NCBI GenBank assembly: GCA_045642025.1
Contig: JAZUIB010000010.1
Location: 1 to 21,587, forward strand
Length of the DNA: 21,587 nucleotides
Reading direction: 5' to 3'
Origin: Equadaptatus sp045642025
GTDB lineage: Bacteria; Synergistota; Synergistia; Synergistales; Synergistaceae
Part shown: piece after piece, positions 14,710-21,587 of the stretch
Layout of the letters: each line of letters begins with the position of its first letter
Numbering within the stretch: position 1 is the first letter of the stretch
The notes under the pieces: model-generated
Seen by the model: only the letters and a program-made list of their open reading frames with translations
What the model was told of the DNA's origin: nothing
The model's database searches: none
Program-made: the position numbers and the translations under genes

Positions 14710-14736
14710 AAAAGCGGTGAGGGTGTCCTCACCGCT
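14710..14736 (-). terminator. Terminator of the leftward repressor gene
   Basis: A perfect 10-bp stem, AGCGGTGAGG (14713-14722) with CCTCACCGCT (14727-14736), has a 4-base loop. Read on the minus strand it is followed by TTTT (complement of 14710-14713), so it fits the gene that ends at 14774. Confidence 0.8.
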
Positions 14737-14773
14737 GACGTGTTCGGTTACTCACTTATACTTCTGTGTAAAA

Positions 14774-15439
14774 CTATCCATAAAAGCCTGTGTCGTTGAT
14801 AGTGCGGTATATGCGGATGATTTTCCCAAACAGGCTGAAACGCCGGTCGTCAGTAGAGGTATGTATAGGCATAAAACGCGGAGAAACAGGCCGCAAATCA
14901 ATCGTACCGTCAAAATTTCGGAAATATCCTCTTATATAAAACTTGTTATCAAAAACAGCTGCCACTATATCACCGTCAGAAAGAGTAAAATCGCCGCTGC
15001 TGTCAGGGGTTTCGCACAAAGCGTAATCGCCGTGTATGTATTTTGGAGACATGGAATCGCCCTCTATTACACATACCCTCATATTGCTGCTCGGAATAGT
15101 GCCAAAATCTTTTCTACTTACAGGATAAAGCCCTGAATTTACCAGTTCTGCCGCGTTATTCTGTTTGAGTTTGGCATTCTTAATTCGTACAATCGGAACG
15201 AACATAAAATCCTGATATTCGGTTAAAAATTCATCCGAAATTATATTTTCGTCAAAAAAAGCTGATACTGGTATTCCGAGTGCCCTTGCAATTTTTTCAA
15301 CCGTGTCAACAGTAGGGGTGCGTTCACCGCGCTCATATCTTGACAACGTAACAGGTGTAACCTCTGCAAGCAAGGCCAAATCCTCCTGCACAAGCCCCTT
15401 TCTTTCGCGCAATAGTTTCAACCGATGTCCAAAGGACAT
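14774..15439 (-). CDS. XRE-family repressor with S24/LexA-like C-terminal domain
   Basis: The 221-residue protein combines an N-terminal XRE helix-turn-helix (residues 4-63: LKLLRERKGLVQEDLALLAE, TPVTLSRYERGERTPTVDT) with a C-terminal S24 fold (about 118-205). The S24 nucleophile Ser129 is in EGDSMSP. The position of the catalytic Lys, aligned with VKRL of LexA, is Arg170 in FYIRGYF, and no Ala-Gly cleavage pair is obvious in the linker. The start is ATG at 15439-15437, with AAGGAGGGG seven bases upstream; an in-frame TTG farther out overlaps that ribosome site and is rejected. It faces away from the secreted-protein genes and may control itself and them through the AATAGT motifs in between. 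It could be a prophage-type repressor or a stress regulator; no phage genes are seen here. Confidence 0.88.
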   Translation of the reverse strand: MSFGHRLKLLRERKGLVQEDLALLAEVTPVTLSRYERGERTPTVDTVEKIARALGIPVSAFFDENIISDEFLTEYQDFMFVPIVRIKNAKLKQNNAAELVNSGLYPVSRKDFGTIPSSNMRVCVIEGDSMSPKYIHGDYALCETPDSSGDFTLSDGDIVAAVFDNKFYIRGYFRNFDGTIDLRPVSPRFMPIHTSTDDRRFSLFGKIIRIYRTINDTGFYG

Positions 15440-15462
15440 AGCAATCCCCTCCTTCAAATAAT

Positions 15463-15660
15463 CTTATACAAATGGTAAAACAGCCACAATAGTCAATTTT
15501 TATGTGTGGAAATAGTAAAAATTTATAAAAATAGTCTTGACTAATATCAAATGTATAATTATCCTTAATAAGGCAAATAGTAATAAATCCGAATGTATAA
15601 AAAACATGTCATTTTGCGGTATTGACTGGTTGTGTTAAAGCGGCAAAATGCTATTTATGC
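15463..15660. promoter_or_regulatory. Divergent control region with repeated AATAGT motifs
   Basis: Between the repressor and the rightward secreted-protein genes, AATAGT occurs at 15488, 15511, 15530 and 15576, with a variant AATGGT at 15471. TAGTC-TT-GACTA (15532-15543) is a perfect palindrome that includes a TTGACT -35 candidate (15537-15542). TATAAT is at 15554-15559 and TATCCT at 15560-15565 as rightward -10 candidates. TATAAG on the minus strand (15468-15463) may be the repressor's own -10. CATTTTGC (15610-15617) and GCAAAATG (15643-15650) form a further 8-bp inverted repeat. Which of these bind the repressor is not shown. Confidence 0.5.
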
Positions 15661-15690
15661 TAATTTTACAGAAAGGAGTGAATGTAGAAA

Positions 15691-16203
15691 ATGAAAAAAA
15701 TTGTTTGTACAGTCCTATTTCTGCTATGTCTGACACTTCCGGCGCTTGCGGAAAATACACCTGCGATAAGACTGAAAGCGCCGTCAGAAGTCAAGGCAGG
15801 AGAAAACTTTACAGTGCGAGTTGAAGTTGAAACTGCTCCGCAAGAATCGATATCTGCGGTTATCGCTTCGCTGAAATGGAACACTGCCAAACTTGAGGCG
15901 GCAGGAAATCCTATACTGAAAAATACGGTTCTTTGCGAAAAACTTGCTGCGGATTATGACAACACAAAAGGAATCTCAAATATTGCATCTGCGACACTGG
16001 CCCAGCCGCTGAGATTGAACAGACAAGGCAAATTTGTGTTTGCGGAACAGCAGTTCAAAACAAAAGCGGACTGCAAAAAAGGTGAAACGCTACGCATCGG
16101 CTTCACGACTGATAAAGAAATATCCGGCGGAACGGAATGCATCGTTTCAGATAAAACTGCTGAATTTGCGCTTATAACTGGCGCAGTGTTTCAGGTTAAA
16201 TAA
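15691..16203 (+). CDS. Secreted protein with a cohesin-like beta-sandwich domain
   Basis: The 170-residue product begins with a clear Sec signal peptide (MKKIVCTVLFLLCLTLPALA, cleavage near residue 20). The mature part reads as one beta-rich domain: VKAGENFTVRVEVETAPQ, ISAVIASLKWNTAKLEA and a late FKTKADCKKGETLRIGF. This strand order resembles cohesin-like domains of bacterial surface proteins, where an AG-x-x-F-T-V start and a Leu-x-W/Y-[ND] strand are common. Two Cys residues in the mature chain could pair. The start ATG 15691 is about 12 bases from AAGGAG, a long spacing. The next gene, also cohesin-like and secreted, starts 24 bases after the stop, so they form an operon. No anchor is seen, so this partner is probably periplasmic or released. 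Confidence 0.65.
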   Translation: MKKIVCTVLFLLCLTLPALAENTPAIRLKAPSEVKAGENFTVRVEVETAPQESISAVIASLKWNTAKLEAAGNPILKNTVLCEKLAADYDNTKGISNIASATLAQPLRLNRQGKFVFAEQQFKTKADCKKGETLRIGFTTDKEISGGTECIVSDKTAEFALITGAVFQVK

Positions 16204-16227
16204 CATAACTCAAGGAGGAGTAAAAAA

Positions 16228-17523
16228 ATGAAAAAACTCGTAGCTTTTCTGACATTTGCAATGATTTGTGCAGTGTCAGCCGGTGCCTATGCGGCGACCC
16301 CATCGGCAACTTTCACACTTTCACCTAGCGCGACACAGCTGACACCTGGTGAAACGGTAACTATAACGTACAAAGCAAAATTTGCCAACGCAGGCGGCAA
16401 AATTGCAGGGCTTCAGAATGTCGTGAAATATGACACAAACACGTTTGCATTTGTCAGTGCATCAAAAGGAACAGACCTTCCGTCCACGGCAGAGCCTGAA
16501 ACTGGTACAGCAGGAGAAGTCGGCTTTGGACTTACGAGTCTTACCGGCGATGCGATTTCTGACAACAAAGACTATGTTATAGGTAGTGTAACGCTGAAAG
16601 TAAAAAGCGGAGCCTCATTTGGCACAGCAACGCTTACACAGACCGACCCGATGTTTATGCTTCCTGATTTTGAGGAAAGAACACCGTCAGCTGCGGCTCT
16701 CAGCCTCACGATTGCCAAAGCGGTTACAGGCAAAATAACAATTAAGACAACTCCTGCGGAAGGCAAATGGTCGATAGACAGCGGACAAACATGGAGGGAC
16801 AGCGGCACTTCCGTAAGCGAACTTGCACTTGGCAAATATACAGTGACCTTCAAAGATATTGCAGGATATACAAAACCGGCAGACATAAGCGTTGAACTTA
16901 GCAAAGCAACACCAACGTTCACAAAAAGCGCAAGTTACAAGGGTAAACCTGGATTTATTGAAATAACCTTTACGCCGAAAAGCATTGCAAAAGAAGCGCA
17001 GTGGTCAGTTGACGAAGGAAAAACATGGTATGCGGGCGGAGCCGCACAGGAAATTCCTTCAGGAGCCTATACGGTGCAGTTTAAAGAAATAGAAGGCTAC
17101 GAGACACCGGTACAGCAGGAAATTACTGTTGAGAAAGACAAAACAACAAAAGTAGCCGCTAAATACATTGAAAAACCGGCAATCACTCCCGCAAAAGCTG
17201 AGTTCTACAAAAAATCGCCGGAAGACATTGTATTTACACTCAAAGGAATTACATCTGTCACAGCAGTCAAATTCAACGACGAAGACCTTATAGCCGGTAA
17301 GGATTATGAATACGCAGACGGAACACTGACTGTGGGGCAGGAAGTATTTGCCGAAGAAGAAAACGGCGACTACAAACTTACAGTTGCAACAGACAAAGGC
17401 GACCTCACAGCAACCGTAAAAATCGCTGACGAAAAACCCTCAAGCAGCGGCGGCTGCAACGCGGGATTTGGTGCGTTGGCAATGCTCTTGGCGGCGCCTC
17501 TGTTCTTCAGAAAGAAAGATTAA
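16228..17523 (+). CDS. Secreted multidomain surface protein with Synergist-CTERM sorting signal
   Basis: The 431-residue product has a signal peptide (residues 1-22, ending AGAYA). A cohesin-like domain follows (about 24-165: SATQLTPGETVTITYKAK, LQNVVKYDTNTFAFVS). Two PEGA-like repeats come next, near 168-238 and 242-312, sharing W-S-[IV]-D-x-G-x-T-W and YTV-x-FK-[DE]-I-x-GY. An X2-like immunoglobulin domain lies at about 319-397 (AEFYKKSPEDIVFTLKG, LIAGKDYEY). The last 27 residues are SSSGGCNAGFGALA, a hydrophobic run and FRKKD, matching the Synergist-CTERM signal known only from Synergistota. The Cys of that motif suggests processing at or near it. A Shine-Dalgarno AAGGAGGAG precedes ATG 16228. 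The domain set points to a cell-surface scaffold or adhesin; the ligand is unknown. Confidence 0.8.
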   Translation: MKKLVAFLTFAMICAVSAGAYAATPSATFTLSPSATQLTPGETVTITYKAKFANAGGKIAGLQNVVKYDTNTFAFVSASKGTDLPSTAEPETGTAGEVGFGLTSLTGDAISDNKDYVIGSVTLKVKSGASFGTATLTQTDPMFMLPDFEERTPSAAALSLTIAKAVTGKITIKTTPAEGKWSIDSGQTWRDSGTSVSELALGKYTVTFKDIAGYTKPADISVELSKATPTFTKSASYKGKPGFIEITFTPKSIAKEAQWSVDEGKTWYAGGAAQEIPSGAYTVQFKEIEGYETPVQQEITVEKDKTTKVAAKYIEKPAITPAKAEFYKKSPEDIVFTLKGITSVTAVKFNDEDLIAGKDYEYADGTLTVGQEVFAEEENGDYKLTVATDKGDLTATVKIADEKPSSSGGCNAGFGALAMLLAAPLFFRKKD

Positions 17524-17534
17524 TAACAGCAATT

Positions 17535-17556
17535 AAATCTGGCTGCACCCAGATTT
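17535..17556 (+). repeat. Small hairpin after the Synergist-CTERM gene
   Basis: AAATCTGG (17535-17542) pairs perfectly with CCAGATTT (17549-17556) around a 6-base loop. No T run follows, so it is not a typical terminator; it is the first of three hairpins in this gap. Confidence 0.6.
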
Positions 17557-17562
17557 AACCAA

Positions 17563-17616
17563 AGCGAGGGCGGGATACAGTACATTCCGCCCTCGCTGAC
17601 ACAAATTTTCTTTTCA
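17563..17616 (+). terminator. Probable terminator after the secreted-protein operon
   Basis: AGCGAGGGCGG (17563-17573) pairs perfectly with CCGCCCTCGCT (17587-17597) around a 13-base loop. A T-rich stretch (ATTTTCTTTT) follows after seven bases. The T run is shared with the left arm of the next inverted repeat. Confidence 0.65.
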
Positions 17617-17663
17617 ATTTGGGCTTGTGAAAACTTAAAAGCTGAAATTGAAAAGGAAATTTG
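17602..17663 (+). repeat. 19-bp inverted repeat immediately upstream of the AbiH-like gene
   Basis: 17602-17620 and 17645-17663 are reverse complements except at one base, and that position can form a G-U pair in RNA. The 24-base loop contains a further GCTT/AAGC pairing. The structure ends 18 bases before the gene's ribosome site and would lie in its leader if transcription starts upstream. No T run follows it on either strand. Confidence 0.8.
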
Positions 17664-17693
17664 AAATATAAAAATTAAAATGGGGTGAACGTT

Positions 17694-18725
17694 ATGGAGA
17701 AGAAAATCGGAAGCAAAGAAAGCAAAAAGGAAGCAGTATTTGAAGAAATTAAAGGTCGTCCGCAGGTGTTGTTGGTTGGGAACGGCATAGACCTGTTGCT
17801 TAAAGGAAAGAAATGGAATGAACTGCTTGAAAACGTGTCAAGTGGTTATGGTTTCAGCGCACAGGAGATTAAATCGTTGCCGTTACCCATGCAGTACGAG
17901 GTAATACGTGCGCAAACAACGGAAGAAAACGCCTTAAACGTTTTAATAGAGAAATTAAGAAAAATGGAAGATAACGTAGCAGAAAATTTACAATCCACAG
18001 GAGAAAGCAACGTTATTGAGAAGATATTGAAACTTGATGCGGACGCAATATTTACCTGCAATTATACGCATACGTTAGAGAAAAAATTCAAAGGGACAGA
18101 TGCCTATAAAAGGATCGATACAGGCAAGAAATCAATGGGCTTCGGTCGTTATTCGCGCCTGACTAGTACTGATGGTGAAAAAAGATATATATTTTACCTG
18201 CACGGCGATACCAATAACAAAAAGTCGATTGTATTGGGACACTATGAATATGCAACACATCTAAGCCAACTTGTTGCGGGCAGAAAAAACAGTTTAAGCA
18301 ATATCCCGCGCAATATTGACGATGCAGTGTTCTCAGGCAAAATTAAGTCTATGGCTGATTTGTTCTTGATTGCTGACGTTTATATGTTGGCATACAGTTT
18401 GGATTTTTCCGAGATAGACATTTGGTGGCTGATTATGAGAAAGGCGCTTGCCAGTAAACGTTTTGGCGGAAATTTGTTCTTCTATGCAATAGAGCCTAAA
18501 CGTGGTACTGAGGAGTATCAACTTTTTGGCATAAAACAAAAACTGTTAAGTGCATATGGCTTTAGAGTCGAAACACTGAGTACCGTTGATTCGGGTAATT
18601 TGGAACAATACAGAGATTTCTACAATAATGTATGTGATGATATTGCCCATAGAATTGCTGACAGTCGTGAAAACGATACGACCATAAAAAATTGTCAGGC
18701 AGGCATGGTTACAATGATTATATAG
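17694..18725 (+). CDS. AbiH / SIR2-like putative anti-phage protein
   Basis: The 343-residue cytoplasmic protein starts at ATG 17694, five bases after GGGGTGA; GTG 17685 is in frame but inside that ribosome site. The motifs are VLLVGNGIDLLLKG near residues 25-38, a Rossmann-like nucleotide-binding start. Next come IFTCNYTHTLEKKF (119-132), FYLHGDTNN (167-175), IVLGHYEY (179-186) and MLAYSLDFSEIDIWWLI (231-247). This order (GNG-x-D, NYT-x-x-LE, HG, LG, late D-I-x-W) is that of the AbiH abortive-infection family and the related SIR2-like families. Those act as phage-triggered effectors, in some cases by depleting NAD. The family link is by motif only and the exact branch is unsure. No other defence gene lies beside it. 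A large surface-protein gene follows after 39 bases. Confidence 0.55.
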   Translation: MEKKIGSKESKKEAVFEEIKGRPQVLLVGNGIDLLLKGKKWNELLENVSSGYGFSAQEIKSLPLPMQYEVIRAQTTEENALNVLIEKLRKMEDNVAENLQSTGESNVIEKILKLDADAIFTCNYTHTLEKKFKGTDAYKRIDTGKKSMGFGRYSRLTSTDGEKRYIFYLHGDTNNKKSIVLGHYEYATHLSQLVAGRKNSLSNIPRNIDDAVFSGKIKSMADLFLIADVYMLAYSLDFSEIDIWWLIMRKALASKRFGGNLFFYAIEPKRGTEEYQLFGIKQKLLSAYGFRVETLSTVDSGNLEQYRDFYNNVCDDIAHRIADSRENDTTIKNCQAGMVTMII

Positions 18726-18764
18726 ATAAAAAAGAATTCAACGATATAAACGGAGGCAATTCTT

Positions 18765-21587
18765 ATGACCCTCAACATTAAACACAACAACAAAATATTT
18801 CTCGCGCTGATTGTGTTTCTAGTAATTGCATTCATCAGCGCGGCGCAATCGTCGGATGTTCCCGTGCAGGACAGCTCCGGATATTATCTCATTGAAACCG
18901 CAGCGCAGCTGAAATGGTTCAGAGATCAAGTCAACGGCGGAAGAACGTCTCTTAACGCAAAACTTACGGCGGACATAGACCTTGCAGGTTCAAAAGAAGA
19001 TCAATGGACACCGATAGGAAATAACGATAATAGGTATTCCGGTATTTTTGACGGTAAGAGACATAAAATAATAGGTATATATATAAACAACAGCAGTGAC
19101 GTTCAGGGGCTGTTCGGGTACGTTGTTGGGGGAACGATAAAAAATCTTACGGTATCCGGTGCAGTTGCAGCACATGATTCTGTCGGAGGTATCTGTGGGC
19201 GTGCTTATGGCAACACCACAATCATGAACTGCGTGAATGAAGGAGCAGTATACGGAAGTTCTTATTATGCAGGCGGCATCTGCGGAGAGTTTGCTGAAGA
19301 TTCATCCATAACAATCACGAACTGCGTGAATGAAGGGACAGTAACAGCAAATTACAGTTATGGAGGTGCAGGCGGCATCTGTGGTTGTGCTTGTGGAACT
19401 AATAGCACAATCATGAACTGTGTGAATGAAGGGACAGTAACAATTTTTGGATTCGGAGGCGGCATCTGTGGGAAGGTAGATAATGATGACGACAACAATA
19501 ATATAACGATAATCAACTGCGTGAATGAAGGAACAATAACAAGAGGTATGAGTAGCCACCCTGCAGGATACGTAGGCGGCATCTGCGGGTATGTATATAA
19601 TGGCGGTAGCAGTAGCAATATAGCGATAATCAACTGCGTGAATGAAGGAGCAGTAGAGGCTGGAGGCTCAGGATACGCATTGGGAAACTTAGGATGCGCA
19701 GGCGGCATTTGTGGGAGGGTAGATAATGATGACGACAACAATAATATAACGATAATCAATTGTGTAAACGAAGGAGAAGTAGAAACAATAGGCTCATCAG
19801 GAAACGCAATAGGAACCTTTGGATACGCAGGCGGCATCTGCGGATATGCAGAGAATTATGGCAATTATGACAGAAATGCAACTATAGCTATGCATAACTG
19901 CCTAAACTGCGGTACGGTCACCTGCGATAATTATAAAGGCGGCATCTGCGGATATGCACAGAACCAAGGTATGTGTAATAATAAAGTGATAAAACTGACG
20001 AACTGCGGATATTTGAAAGGTACTGCCAGTAGTTCTATAGGACTCAGCTTTTATACCTGTATAATAGATAACAGTGTTGTGTACGAATCCAATAAGCTTC
20101 CGGCGACGGCGGTTGAGTTGAATTGTCCGATAACAGTTCCACTTGATATGGAAATACAGCCTGTAATATATCCAGTAAATGCATACGACAAAAACAGTGT
20201 ACGCTATGAAGCCTTAGAAAGTTCGGACGAAAGCGTTATCGCCACGTATAACAACAAAGCGTATACGGTTGGTACAGGAAATGCAACACTAACTGTAAAT
20301 GTAACCGGACTTTTGGGCGGTACGGAACTTACGCTTGAGAAGGAAATTAACGTAACAGAGCAGCATGTCGAGAAAATTGTCTTAAACAAAACAGAGTGTA
20401 ACTTGCGCATCGGAGAAAATGAACAGCTTACTGCAACGGTTAATCCGACAAGCGCAACGATAAATTATTTCAACTGGACAAGCGATAATCCGTCTGTTGC
20501 AACAGTAGATTCGACAGGCAGGGTCACGGCAGTTGCAGAAGGAACAGCGGTAATCACTGCAAAAGAAATAGACGGCAACAAACAGTCTGCAAGCTGCACG
20601 GTAATTGTGAAAAAAACGGTAAGCATTGCTTTTGCACAGGATATGCCGTATATTTTTGACGTTGCTGACGGAAATACGGATTTTTCAAAGTATATAGTAT
20701 TCAGCGGTGACGCAAGCGATATGGGCAAGGTAACGTGGAGTAGTTCGGACACGTCCGTGGCATCGGTGAACGAGAAAGGAATCGTTACGTGGGAAAAAAA
20801 CGGCAGCGTAACAATAACAGCCACATCGCAGGATGACCCTACAAAATTCGTAAGCAGAACATTATTAACTGTGACGTCCGAACGCAGGGTCAGCGGAATT
20901 ACGATAGTTCCTGAGACGGGAGACAATACAGTGCTTGTAAAAGCTGCCAAACAACTTATTGCAAATATTCAGCCGGCAGACGCTGCAAACAAAGATATTA
21001 AATGGACAAGCAGCGATACAAATATTGCGACGGTTGACCAGAACGGATTGGTAACCGCAAAGGAAATCGCAGGCAAATCCGCAAACGTAACAATAACTGC
21101 AACGGCACAGGACGGAAGCGGAGTAAAAGGAATAATAGAACTTACAGTCAAACGCCCGCCTGTAACATCAATTTTATTCAGTCAGTCAGCCTACATGCTT
21201 GAAAACGACAGCTCAACGGTTGATTTATATCAGCAGCTCTGTGTACAGCCTGAAATGGCGTTAAAACCGTCCAAAGGAGAAATAATATGGATAAGTGACA
21301 ACGCGAACATAGCGGTAAATTCAAACGGTGTTGTGAGTGCGGCTGGTTCAAGCAGCGAAGCTCAAACGGCAATGATAACGGCTAAGTATGTGAACGACAA
21401 AGGAACGCAGATAACCGGAACAACAACCGTTTCAACCAAAAGCAAAAACATCAACCTCAACCTGACAAGCAAACTTGCGGGAAGAACGAGCGGAGGAAAA
21501 ACGGGAAGCAACAAAGAAAACATAGAAGTCTGCGTCTATAACAGCGCAAACAGACTGCTGTACAGCGGACAGGGAACAACAGACGAA
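18765..21587 (+). CDS. Very large secreted surface protein: GLUG-like Cys repeats plus Big_2 domains (3'-partial)
   Basis: The frame starts at ATG 18765 with GGAGG at 18752-18756 and runs open to the window edge: 941 codons, no stop. An N-terminal signal sequence (IFLALIVFLVIAFISA, residues 11-26) precedes a region with YYLIETAAQLKWF and FSGIFDG-like strands (YSGIFDGKRHKIIG), common before GLUG motifs. About residues 141-420 hold eight repeats of the form GGICG-x(8-16)-I-x-NC-V-NEG-x-V, each with two conserved Cys. From about residue 440 come four or five Big_2-type Ig-like domains, marked by W[TS]S-x-[ND]-x-[SN]-[VI]-A-[TS]-V and G-x-V-T-A. It is probably a surface adhesin or stalk; the anchor lies beyond the window. 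It may be co-transcribed with the AbiH-like gene. Confidence 0.85.
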   Translation, partial: MTLNIKHNNKIFLALIVFLVIAFISAAQSSDVPVQDSSGYYLIETAAQLKWFRDQVNGGRTSLNAKLTADIDLAGSKEDQWTPIGNNDNRYSGIFDGKRHKIIGIYINNSSDVQGLFGYVVGGTIKNLTVSGAVAAHDSVGGICGRAYGNTTIMNCVNEGAVYGSSYYAGGICGEFAEDSSITITNCVNEGTVTANYSYGGAGGICGCACGTNSTIMNCVNEGTVTIFGFGGGICGKVDNDDDNNNITIINCVNEGTITRGMSSHPAGYVGGICGYVYNGGSSSNIAIINCVNEGAVEAGGSGYALGNLGCAGGICGRVDNDDDNNNITIINCVNEGEVETIGSSGNAIGTFGYAGGICGYAENYGNYDRNATIAMHNCLNCGTVTCDNYKGGICGYAQNQGMCNNKVIKLTNCGYLKGTASSSIGLSFYTCIIDNSVVYESNKLPATAVELNCPITVPLDMEIQPVIYPVNAYDKNSVRYEALESSDESVIATYNNKAYTVGTGNATLTVNVTGLLGGTELTLEKEINVTEQHVEKIVLNKTECNLRIGENEQLTATVNPTSATINYFNWTSDNPSVATVDSTGRVTAVAEGTAVITAKEIDGNKQSASCTVIVKKTVSIAFAQDMPYIFDVADGNTDFSKYIVFSGDASDMGKVTWSSSDTSVASVNEKGIVTWEKNGSVTITATSQDDPTKFVSRTLLTVTSERRVSGITIVPETGDNTVLVKAAKQLIANIQPADAANKDIKWTSSDTNIATVDQNGLVTAKEIAGKSANVTITATAQDGSGVKGIIELTVKRPPVTSILFSQSAYMLENDSSTVDLYQQLCVQPEMALKPSKGEIIWISDNANIAVNSNGVVSAAGSSSEAQTAMITAKYVNDKGTQITGTTTVSTKSKNINLNLTSKLAGRTSGGKTGSNKENIEVCVYNSANRLLYSGQGTTDE
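19475..19759 (+). repeat. Exact 42-bp duplication inside the GLUG-like repeats
   Basis: Bases 19475-19516 and 19718-19759 are identical over 42 positions and encode the same VDNDDDNNNITII stretch. The copies are 243 bases apart, two repeat units, and the codons diverge again just beyond (AACTGCGTG against AATTGTGTA). This suggests a recent gene-conversion or duplication event within the repeat tract. Confidence 0.85.

Noticed and set aside
19358..19837. 159-codon minus-strand open frame, Pro/Ser-rich
   Set aside because: It is the antisense of the GLUG-like repeat tract; its periodicity comes from the plus-strand repeats and it lacks a good ribosome site.

Overview
The window looks like a chromosomal segment of an anaerobic, amino-acid-fermenting member of the phylum Synergistota. 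Two things support this. A selenocysteine-dependent glycine/betaine reductase locus sits at the left, and a secreted protein at 16228-17523 ends in the Gly-Gly-Cys-Asn-Ala-Gly-Phe-Gly-Ala plus hydrophobic plus Arg-Lys-Lys tail typical of the Synergist-CTERM sorting signal. The phylum call is an inference; no 16S rRNA gene is present.

Region 1 (1-9123) is the reductase locus: the tail of an upstream gene (perhaps grdE), grdB with an in-frame UGA, a TetR-type regulator, trxB, trxA, grdA with an in-frame UGA, a single 837-residue GrdC-GrdD fusion, then nfnA and nfnB overlapping by 10 bases. NADPH feeds TrxB, which reduces TrxA; TrxA keeps GrdA/GrdB turning over. GrdB activates the substrate, GrdA carries the carboxymethyl-selenoether, and GrdC/D releases acetyl phosphate. 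NfnAB can balance NADH, NADPH and ferredoxin, so the segment couples reductive glycine use to the cell's redox pools. Two in-frame stops that look like broken genes are best read as selenocysteine codons. grdA has its own good promoter and its own hairpin terminator.

Region 2 (9124-14660) is housekeeping: glyQ-glyS, a 49-residue membrane microprotein, a small membrane protein, smpB, and ssrA (tmRNA). Between smpB and ssrA lies an orphan four-helix-bundle (S23/Avd-superfamily) gene. It is bracketed by two arrays of a degenerate 16-nt unit (consensus near CAATTACNATAARAAA) facing each other in inverted orientation. A related array lies about 1 kb upstream. This is the most unusual structure in the window.

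Region 3 (14661-21587) is accessory. It holds a leftward XRE/S24-type repressor with an Arg where the catalytic Lys is expected, a divergent intergenic region with repeated AATAGT motifs, and two secreted proteins (a cohesin-like one, and a cohesin-like/PEGA-like/X2-like protein with Synergist-CTERM). A block of three consecutive hairpins follows, then an AbiH/SIR2-like putative defence gene directly behind a 19-bp inverted repeat. Last is a very large secreted protein running off the right edge, with eight GLUG-like repeats that each carry two conserved cysteines, followed by Big_2-type Ig-like domains.
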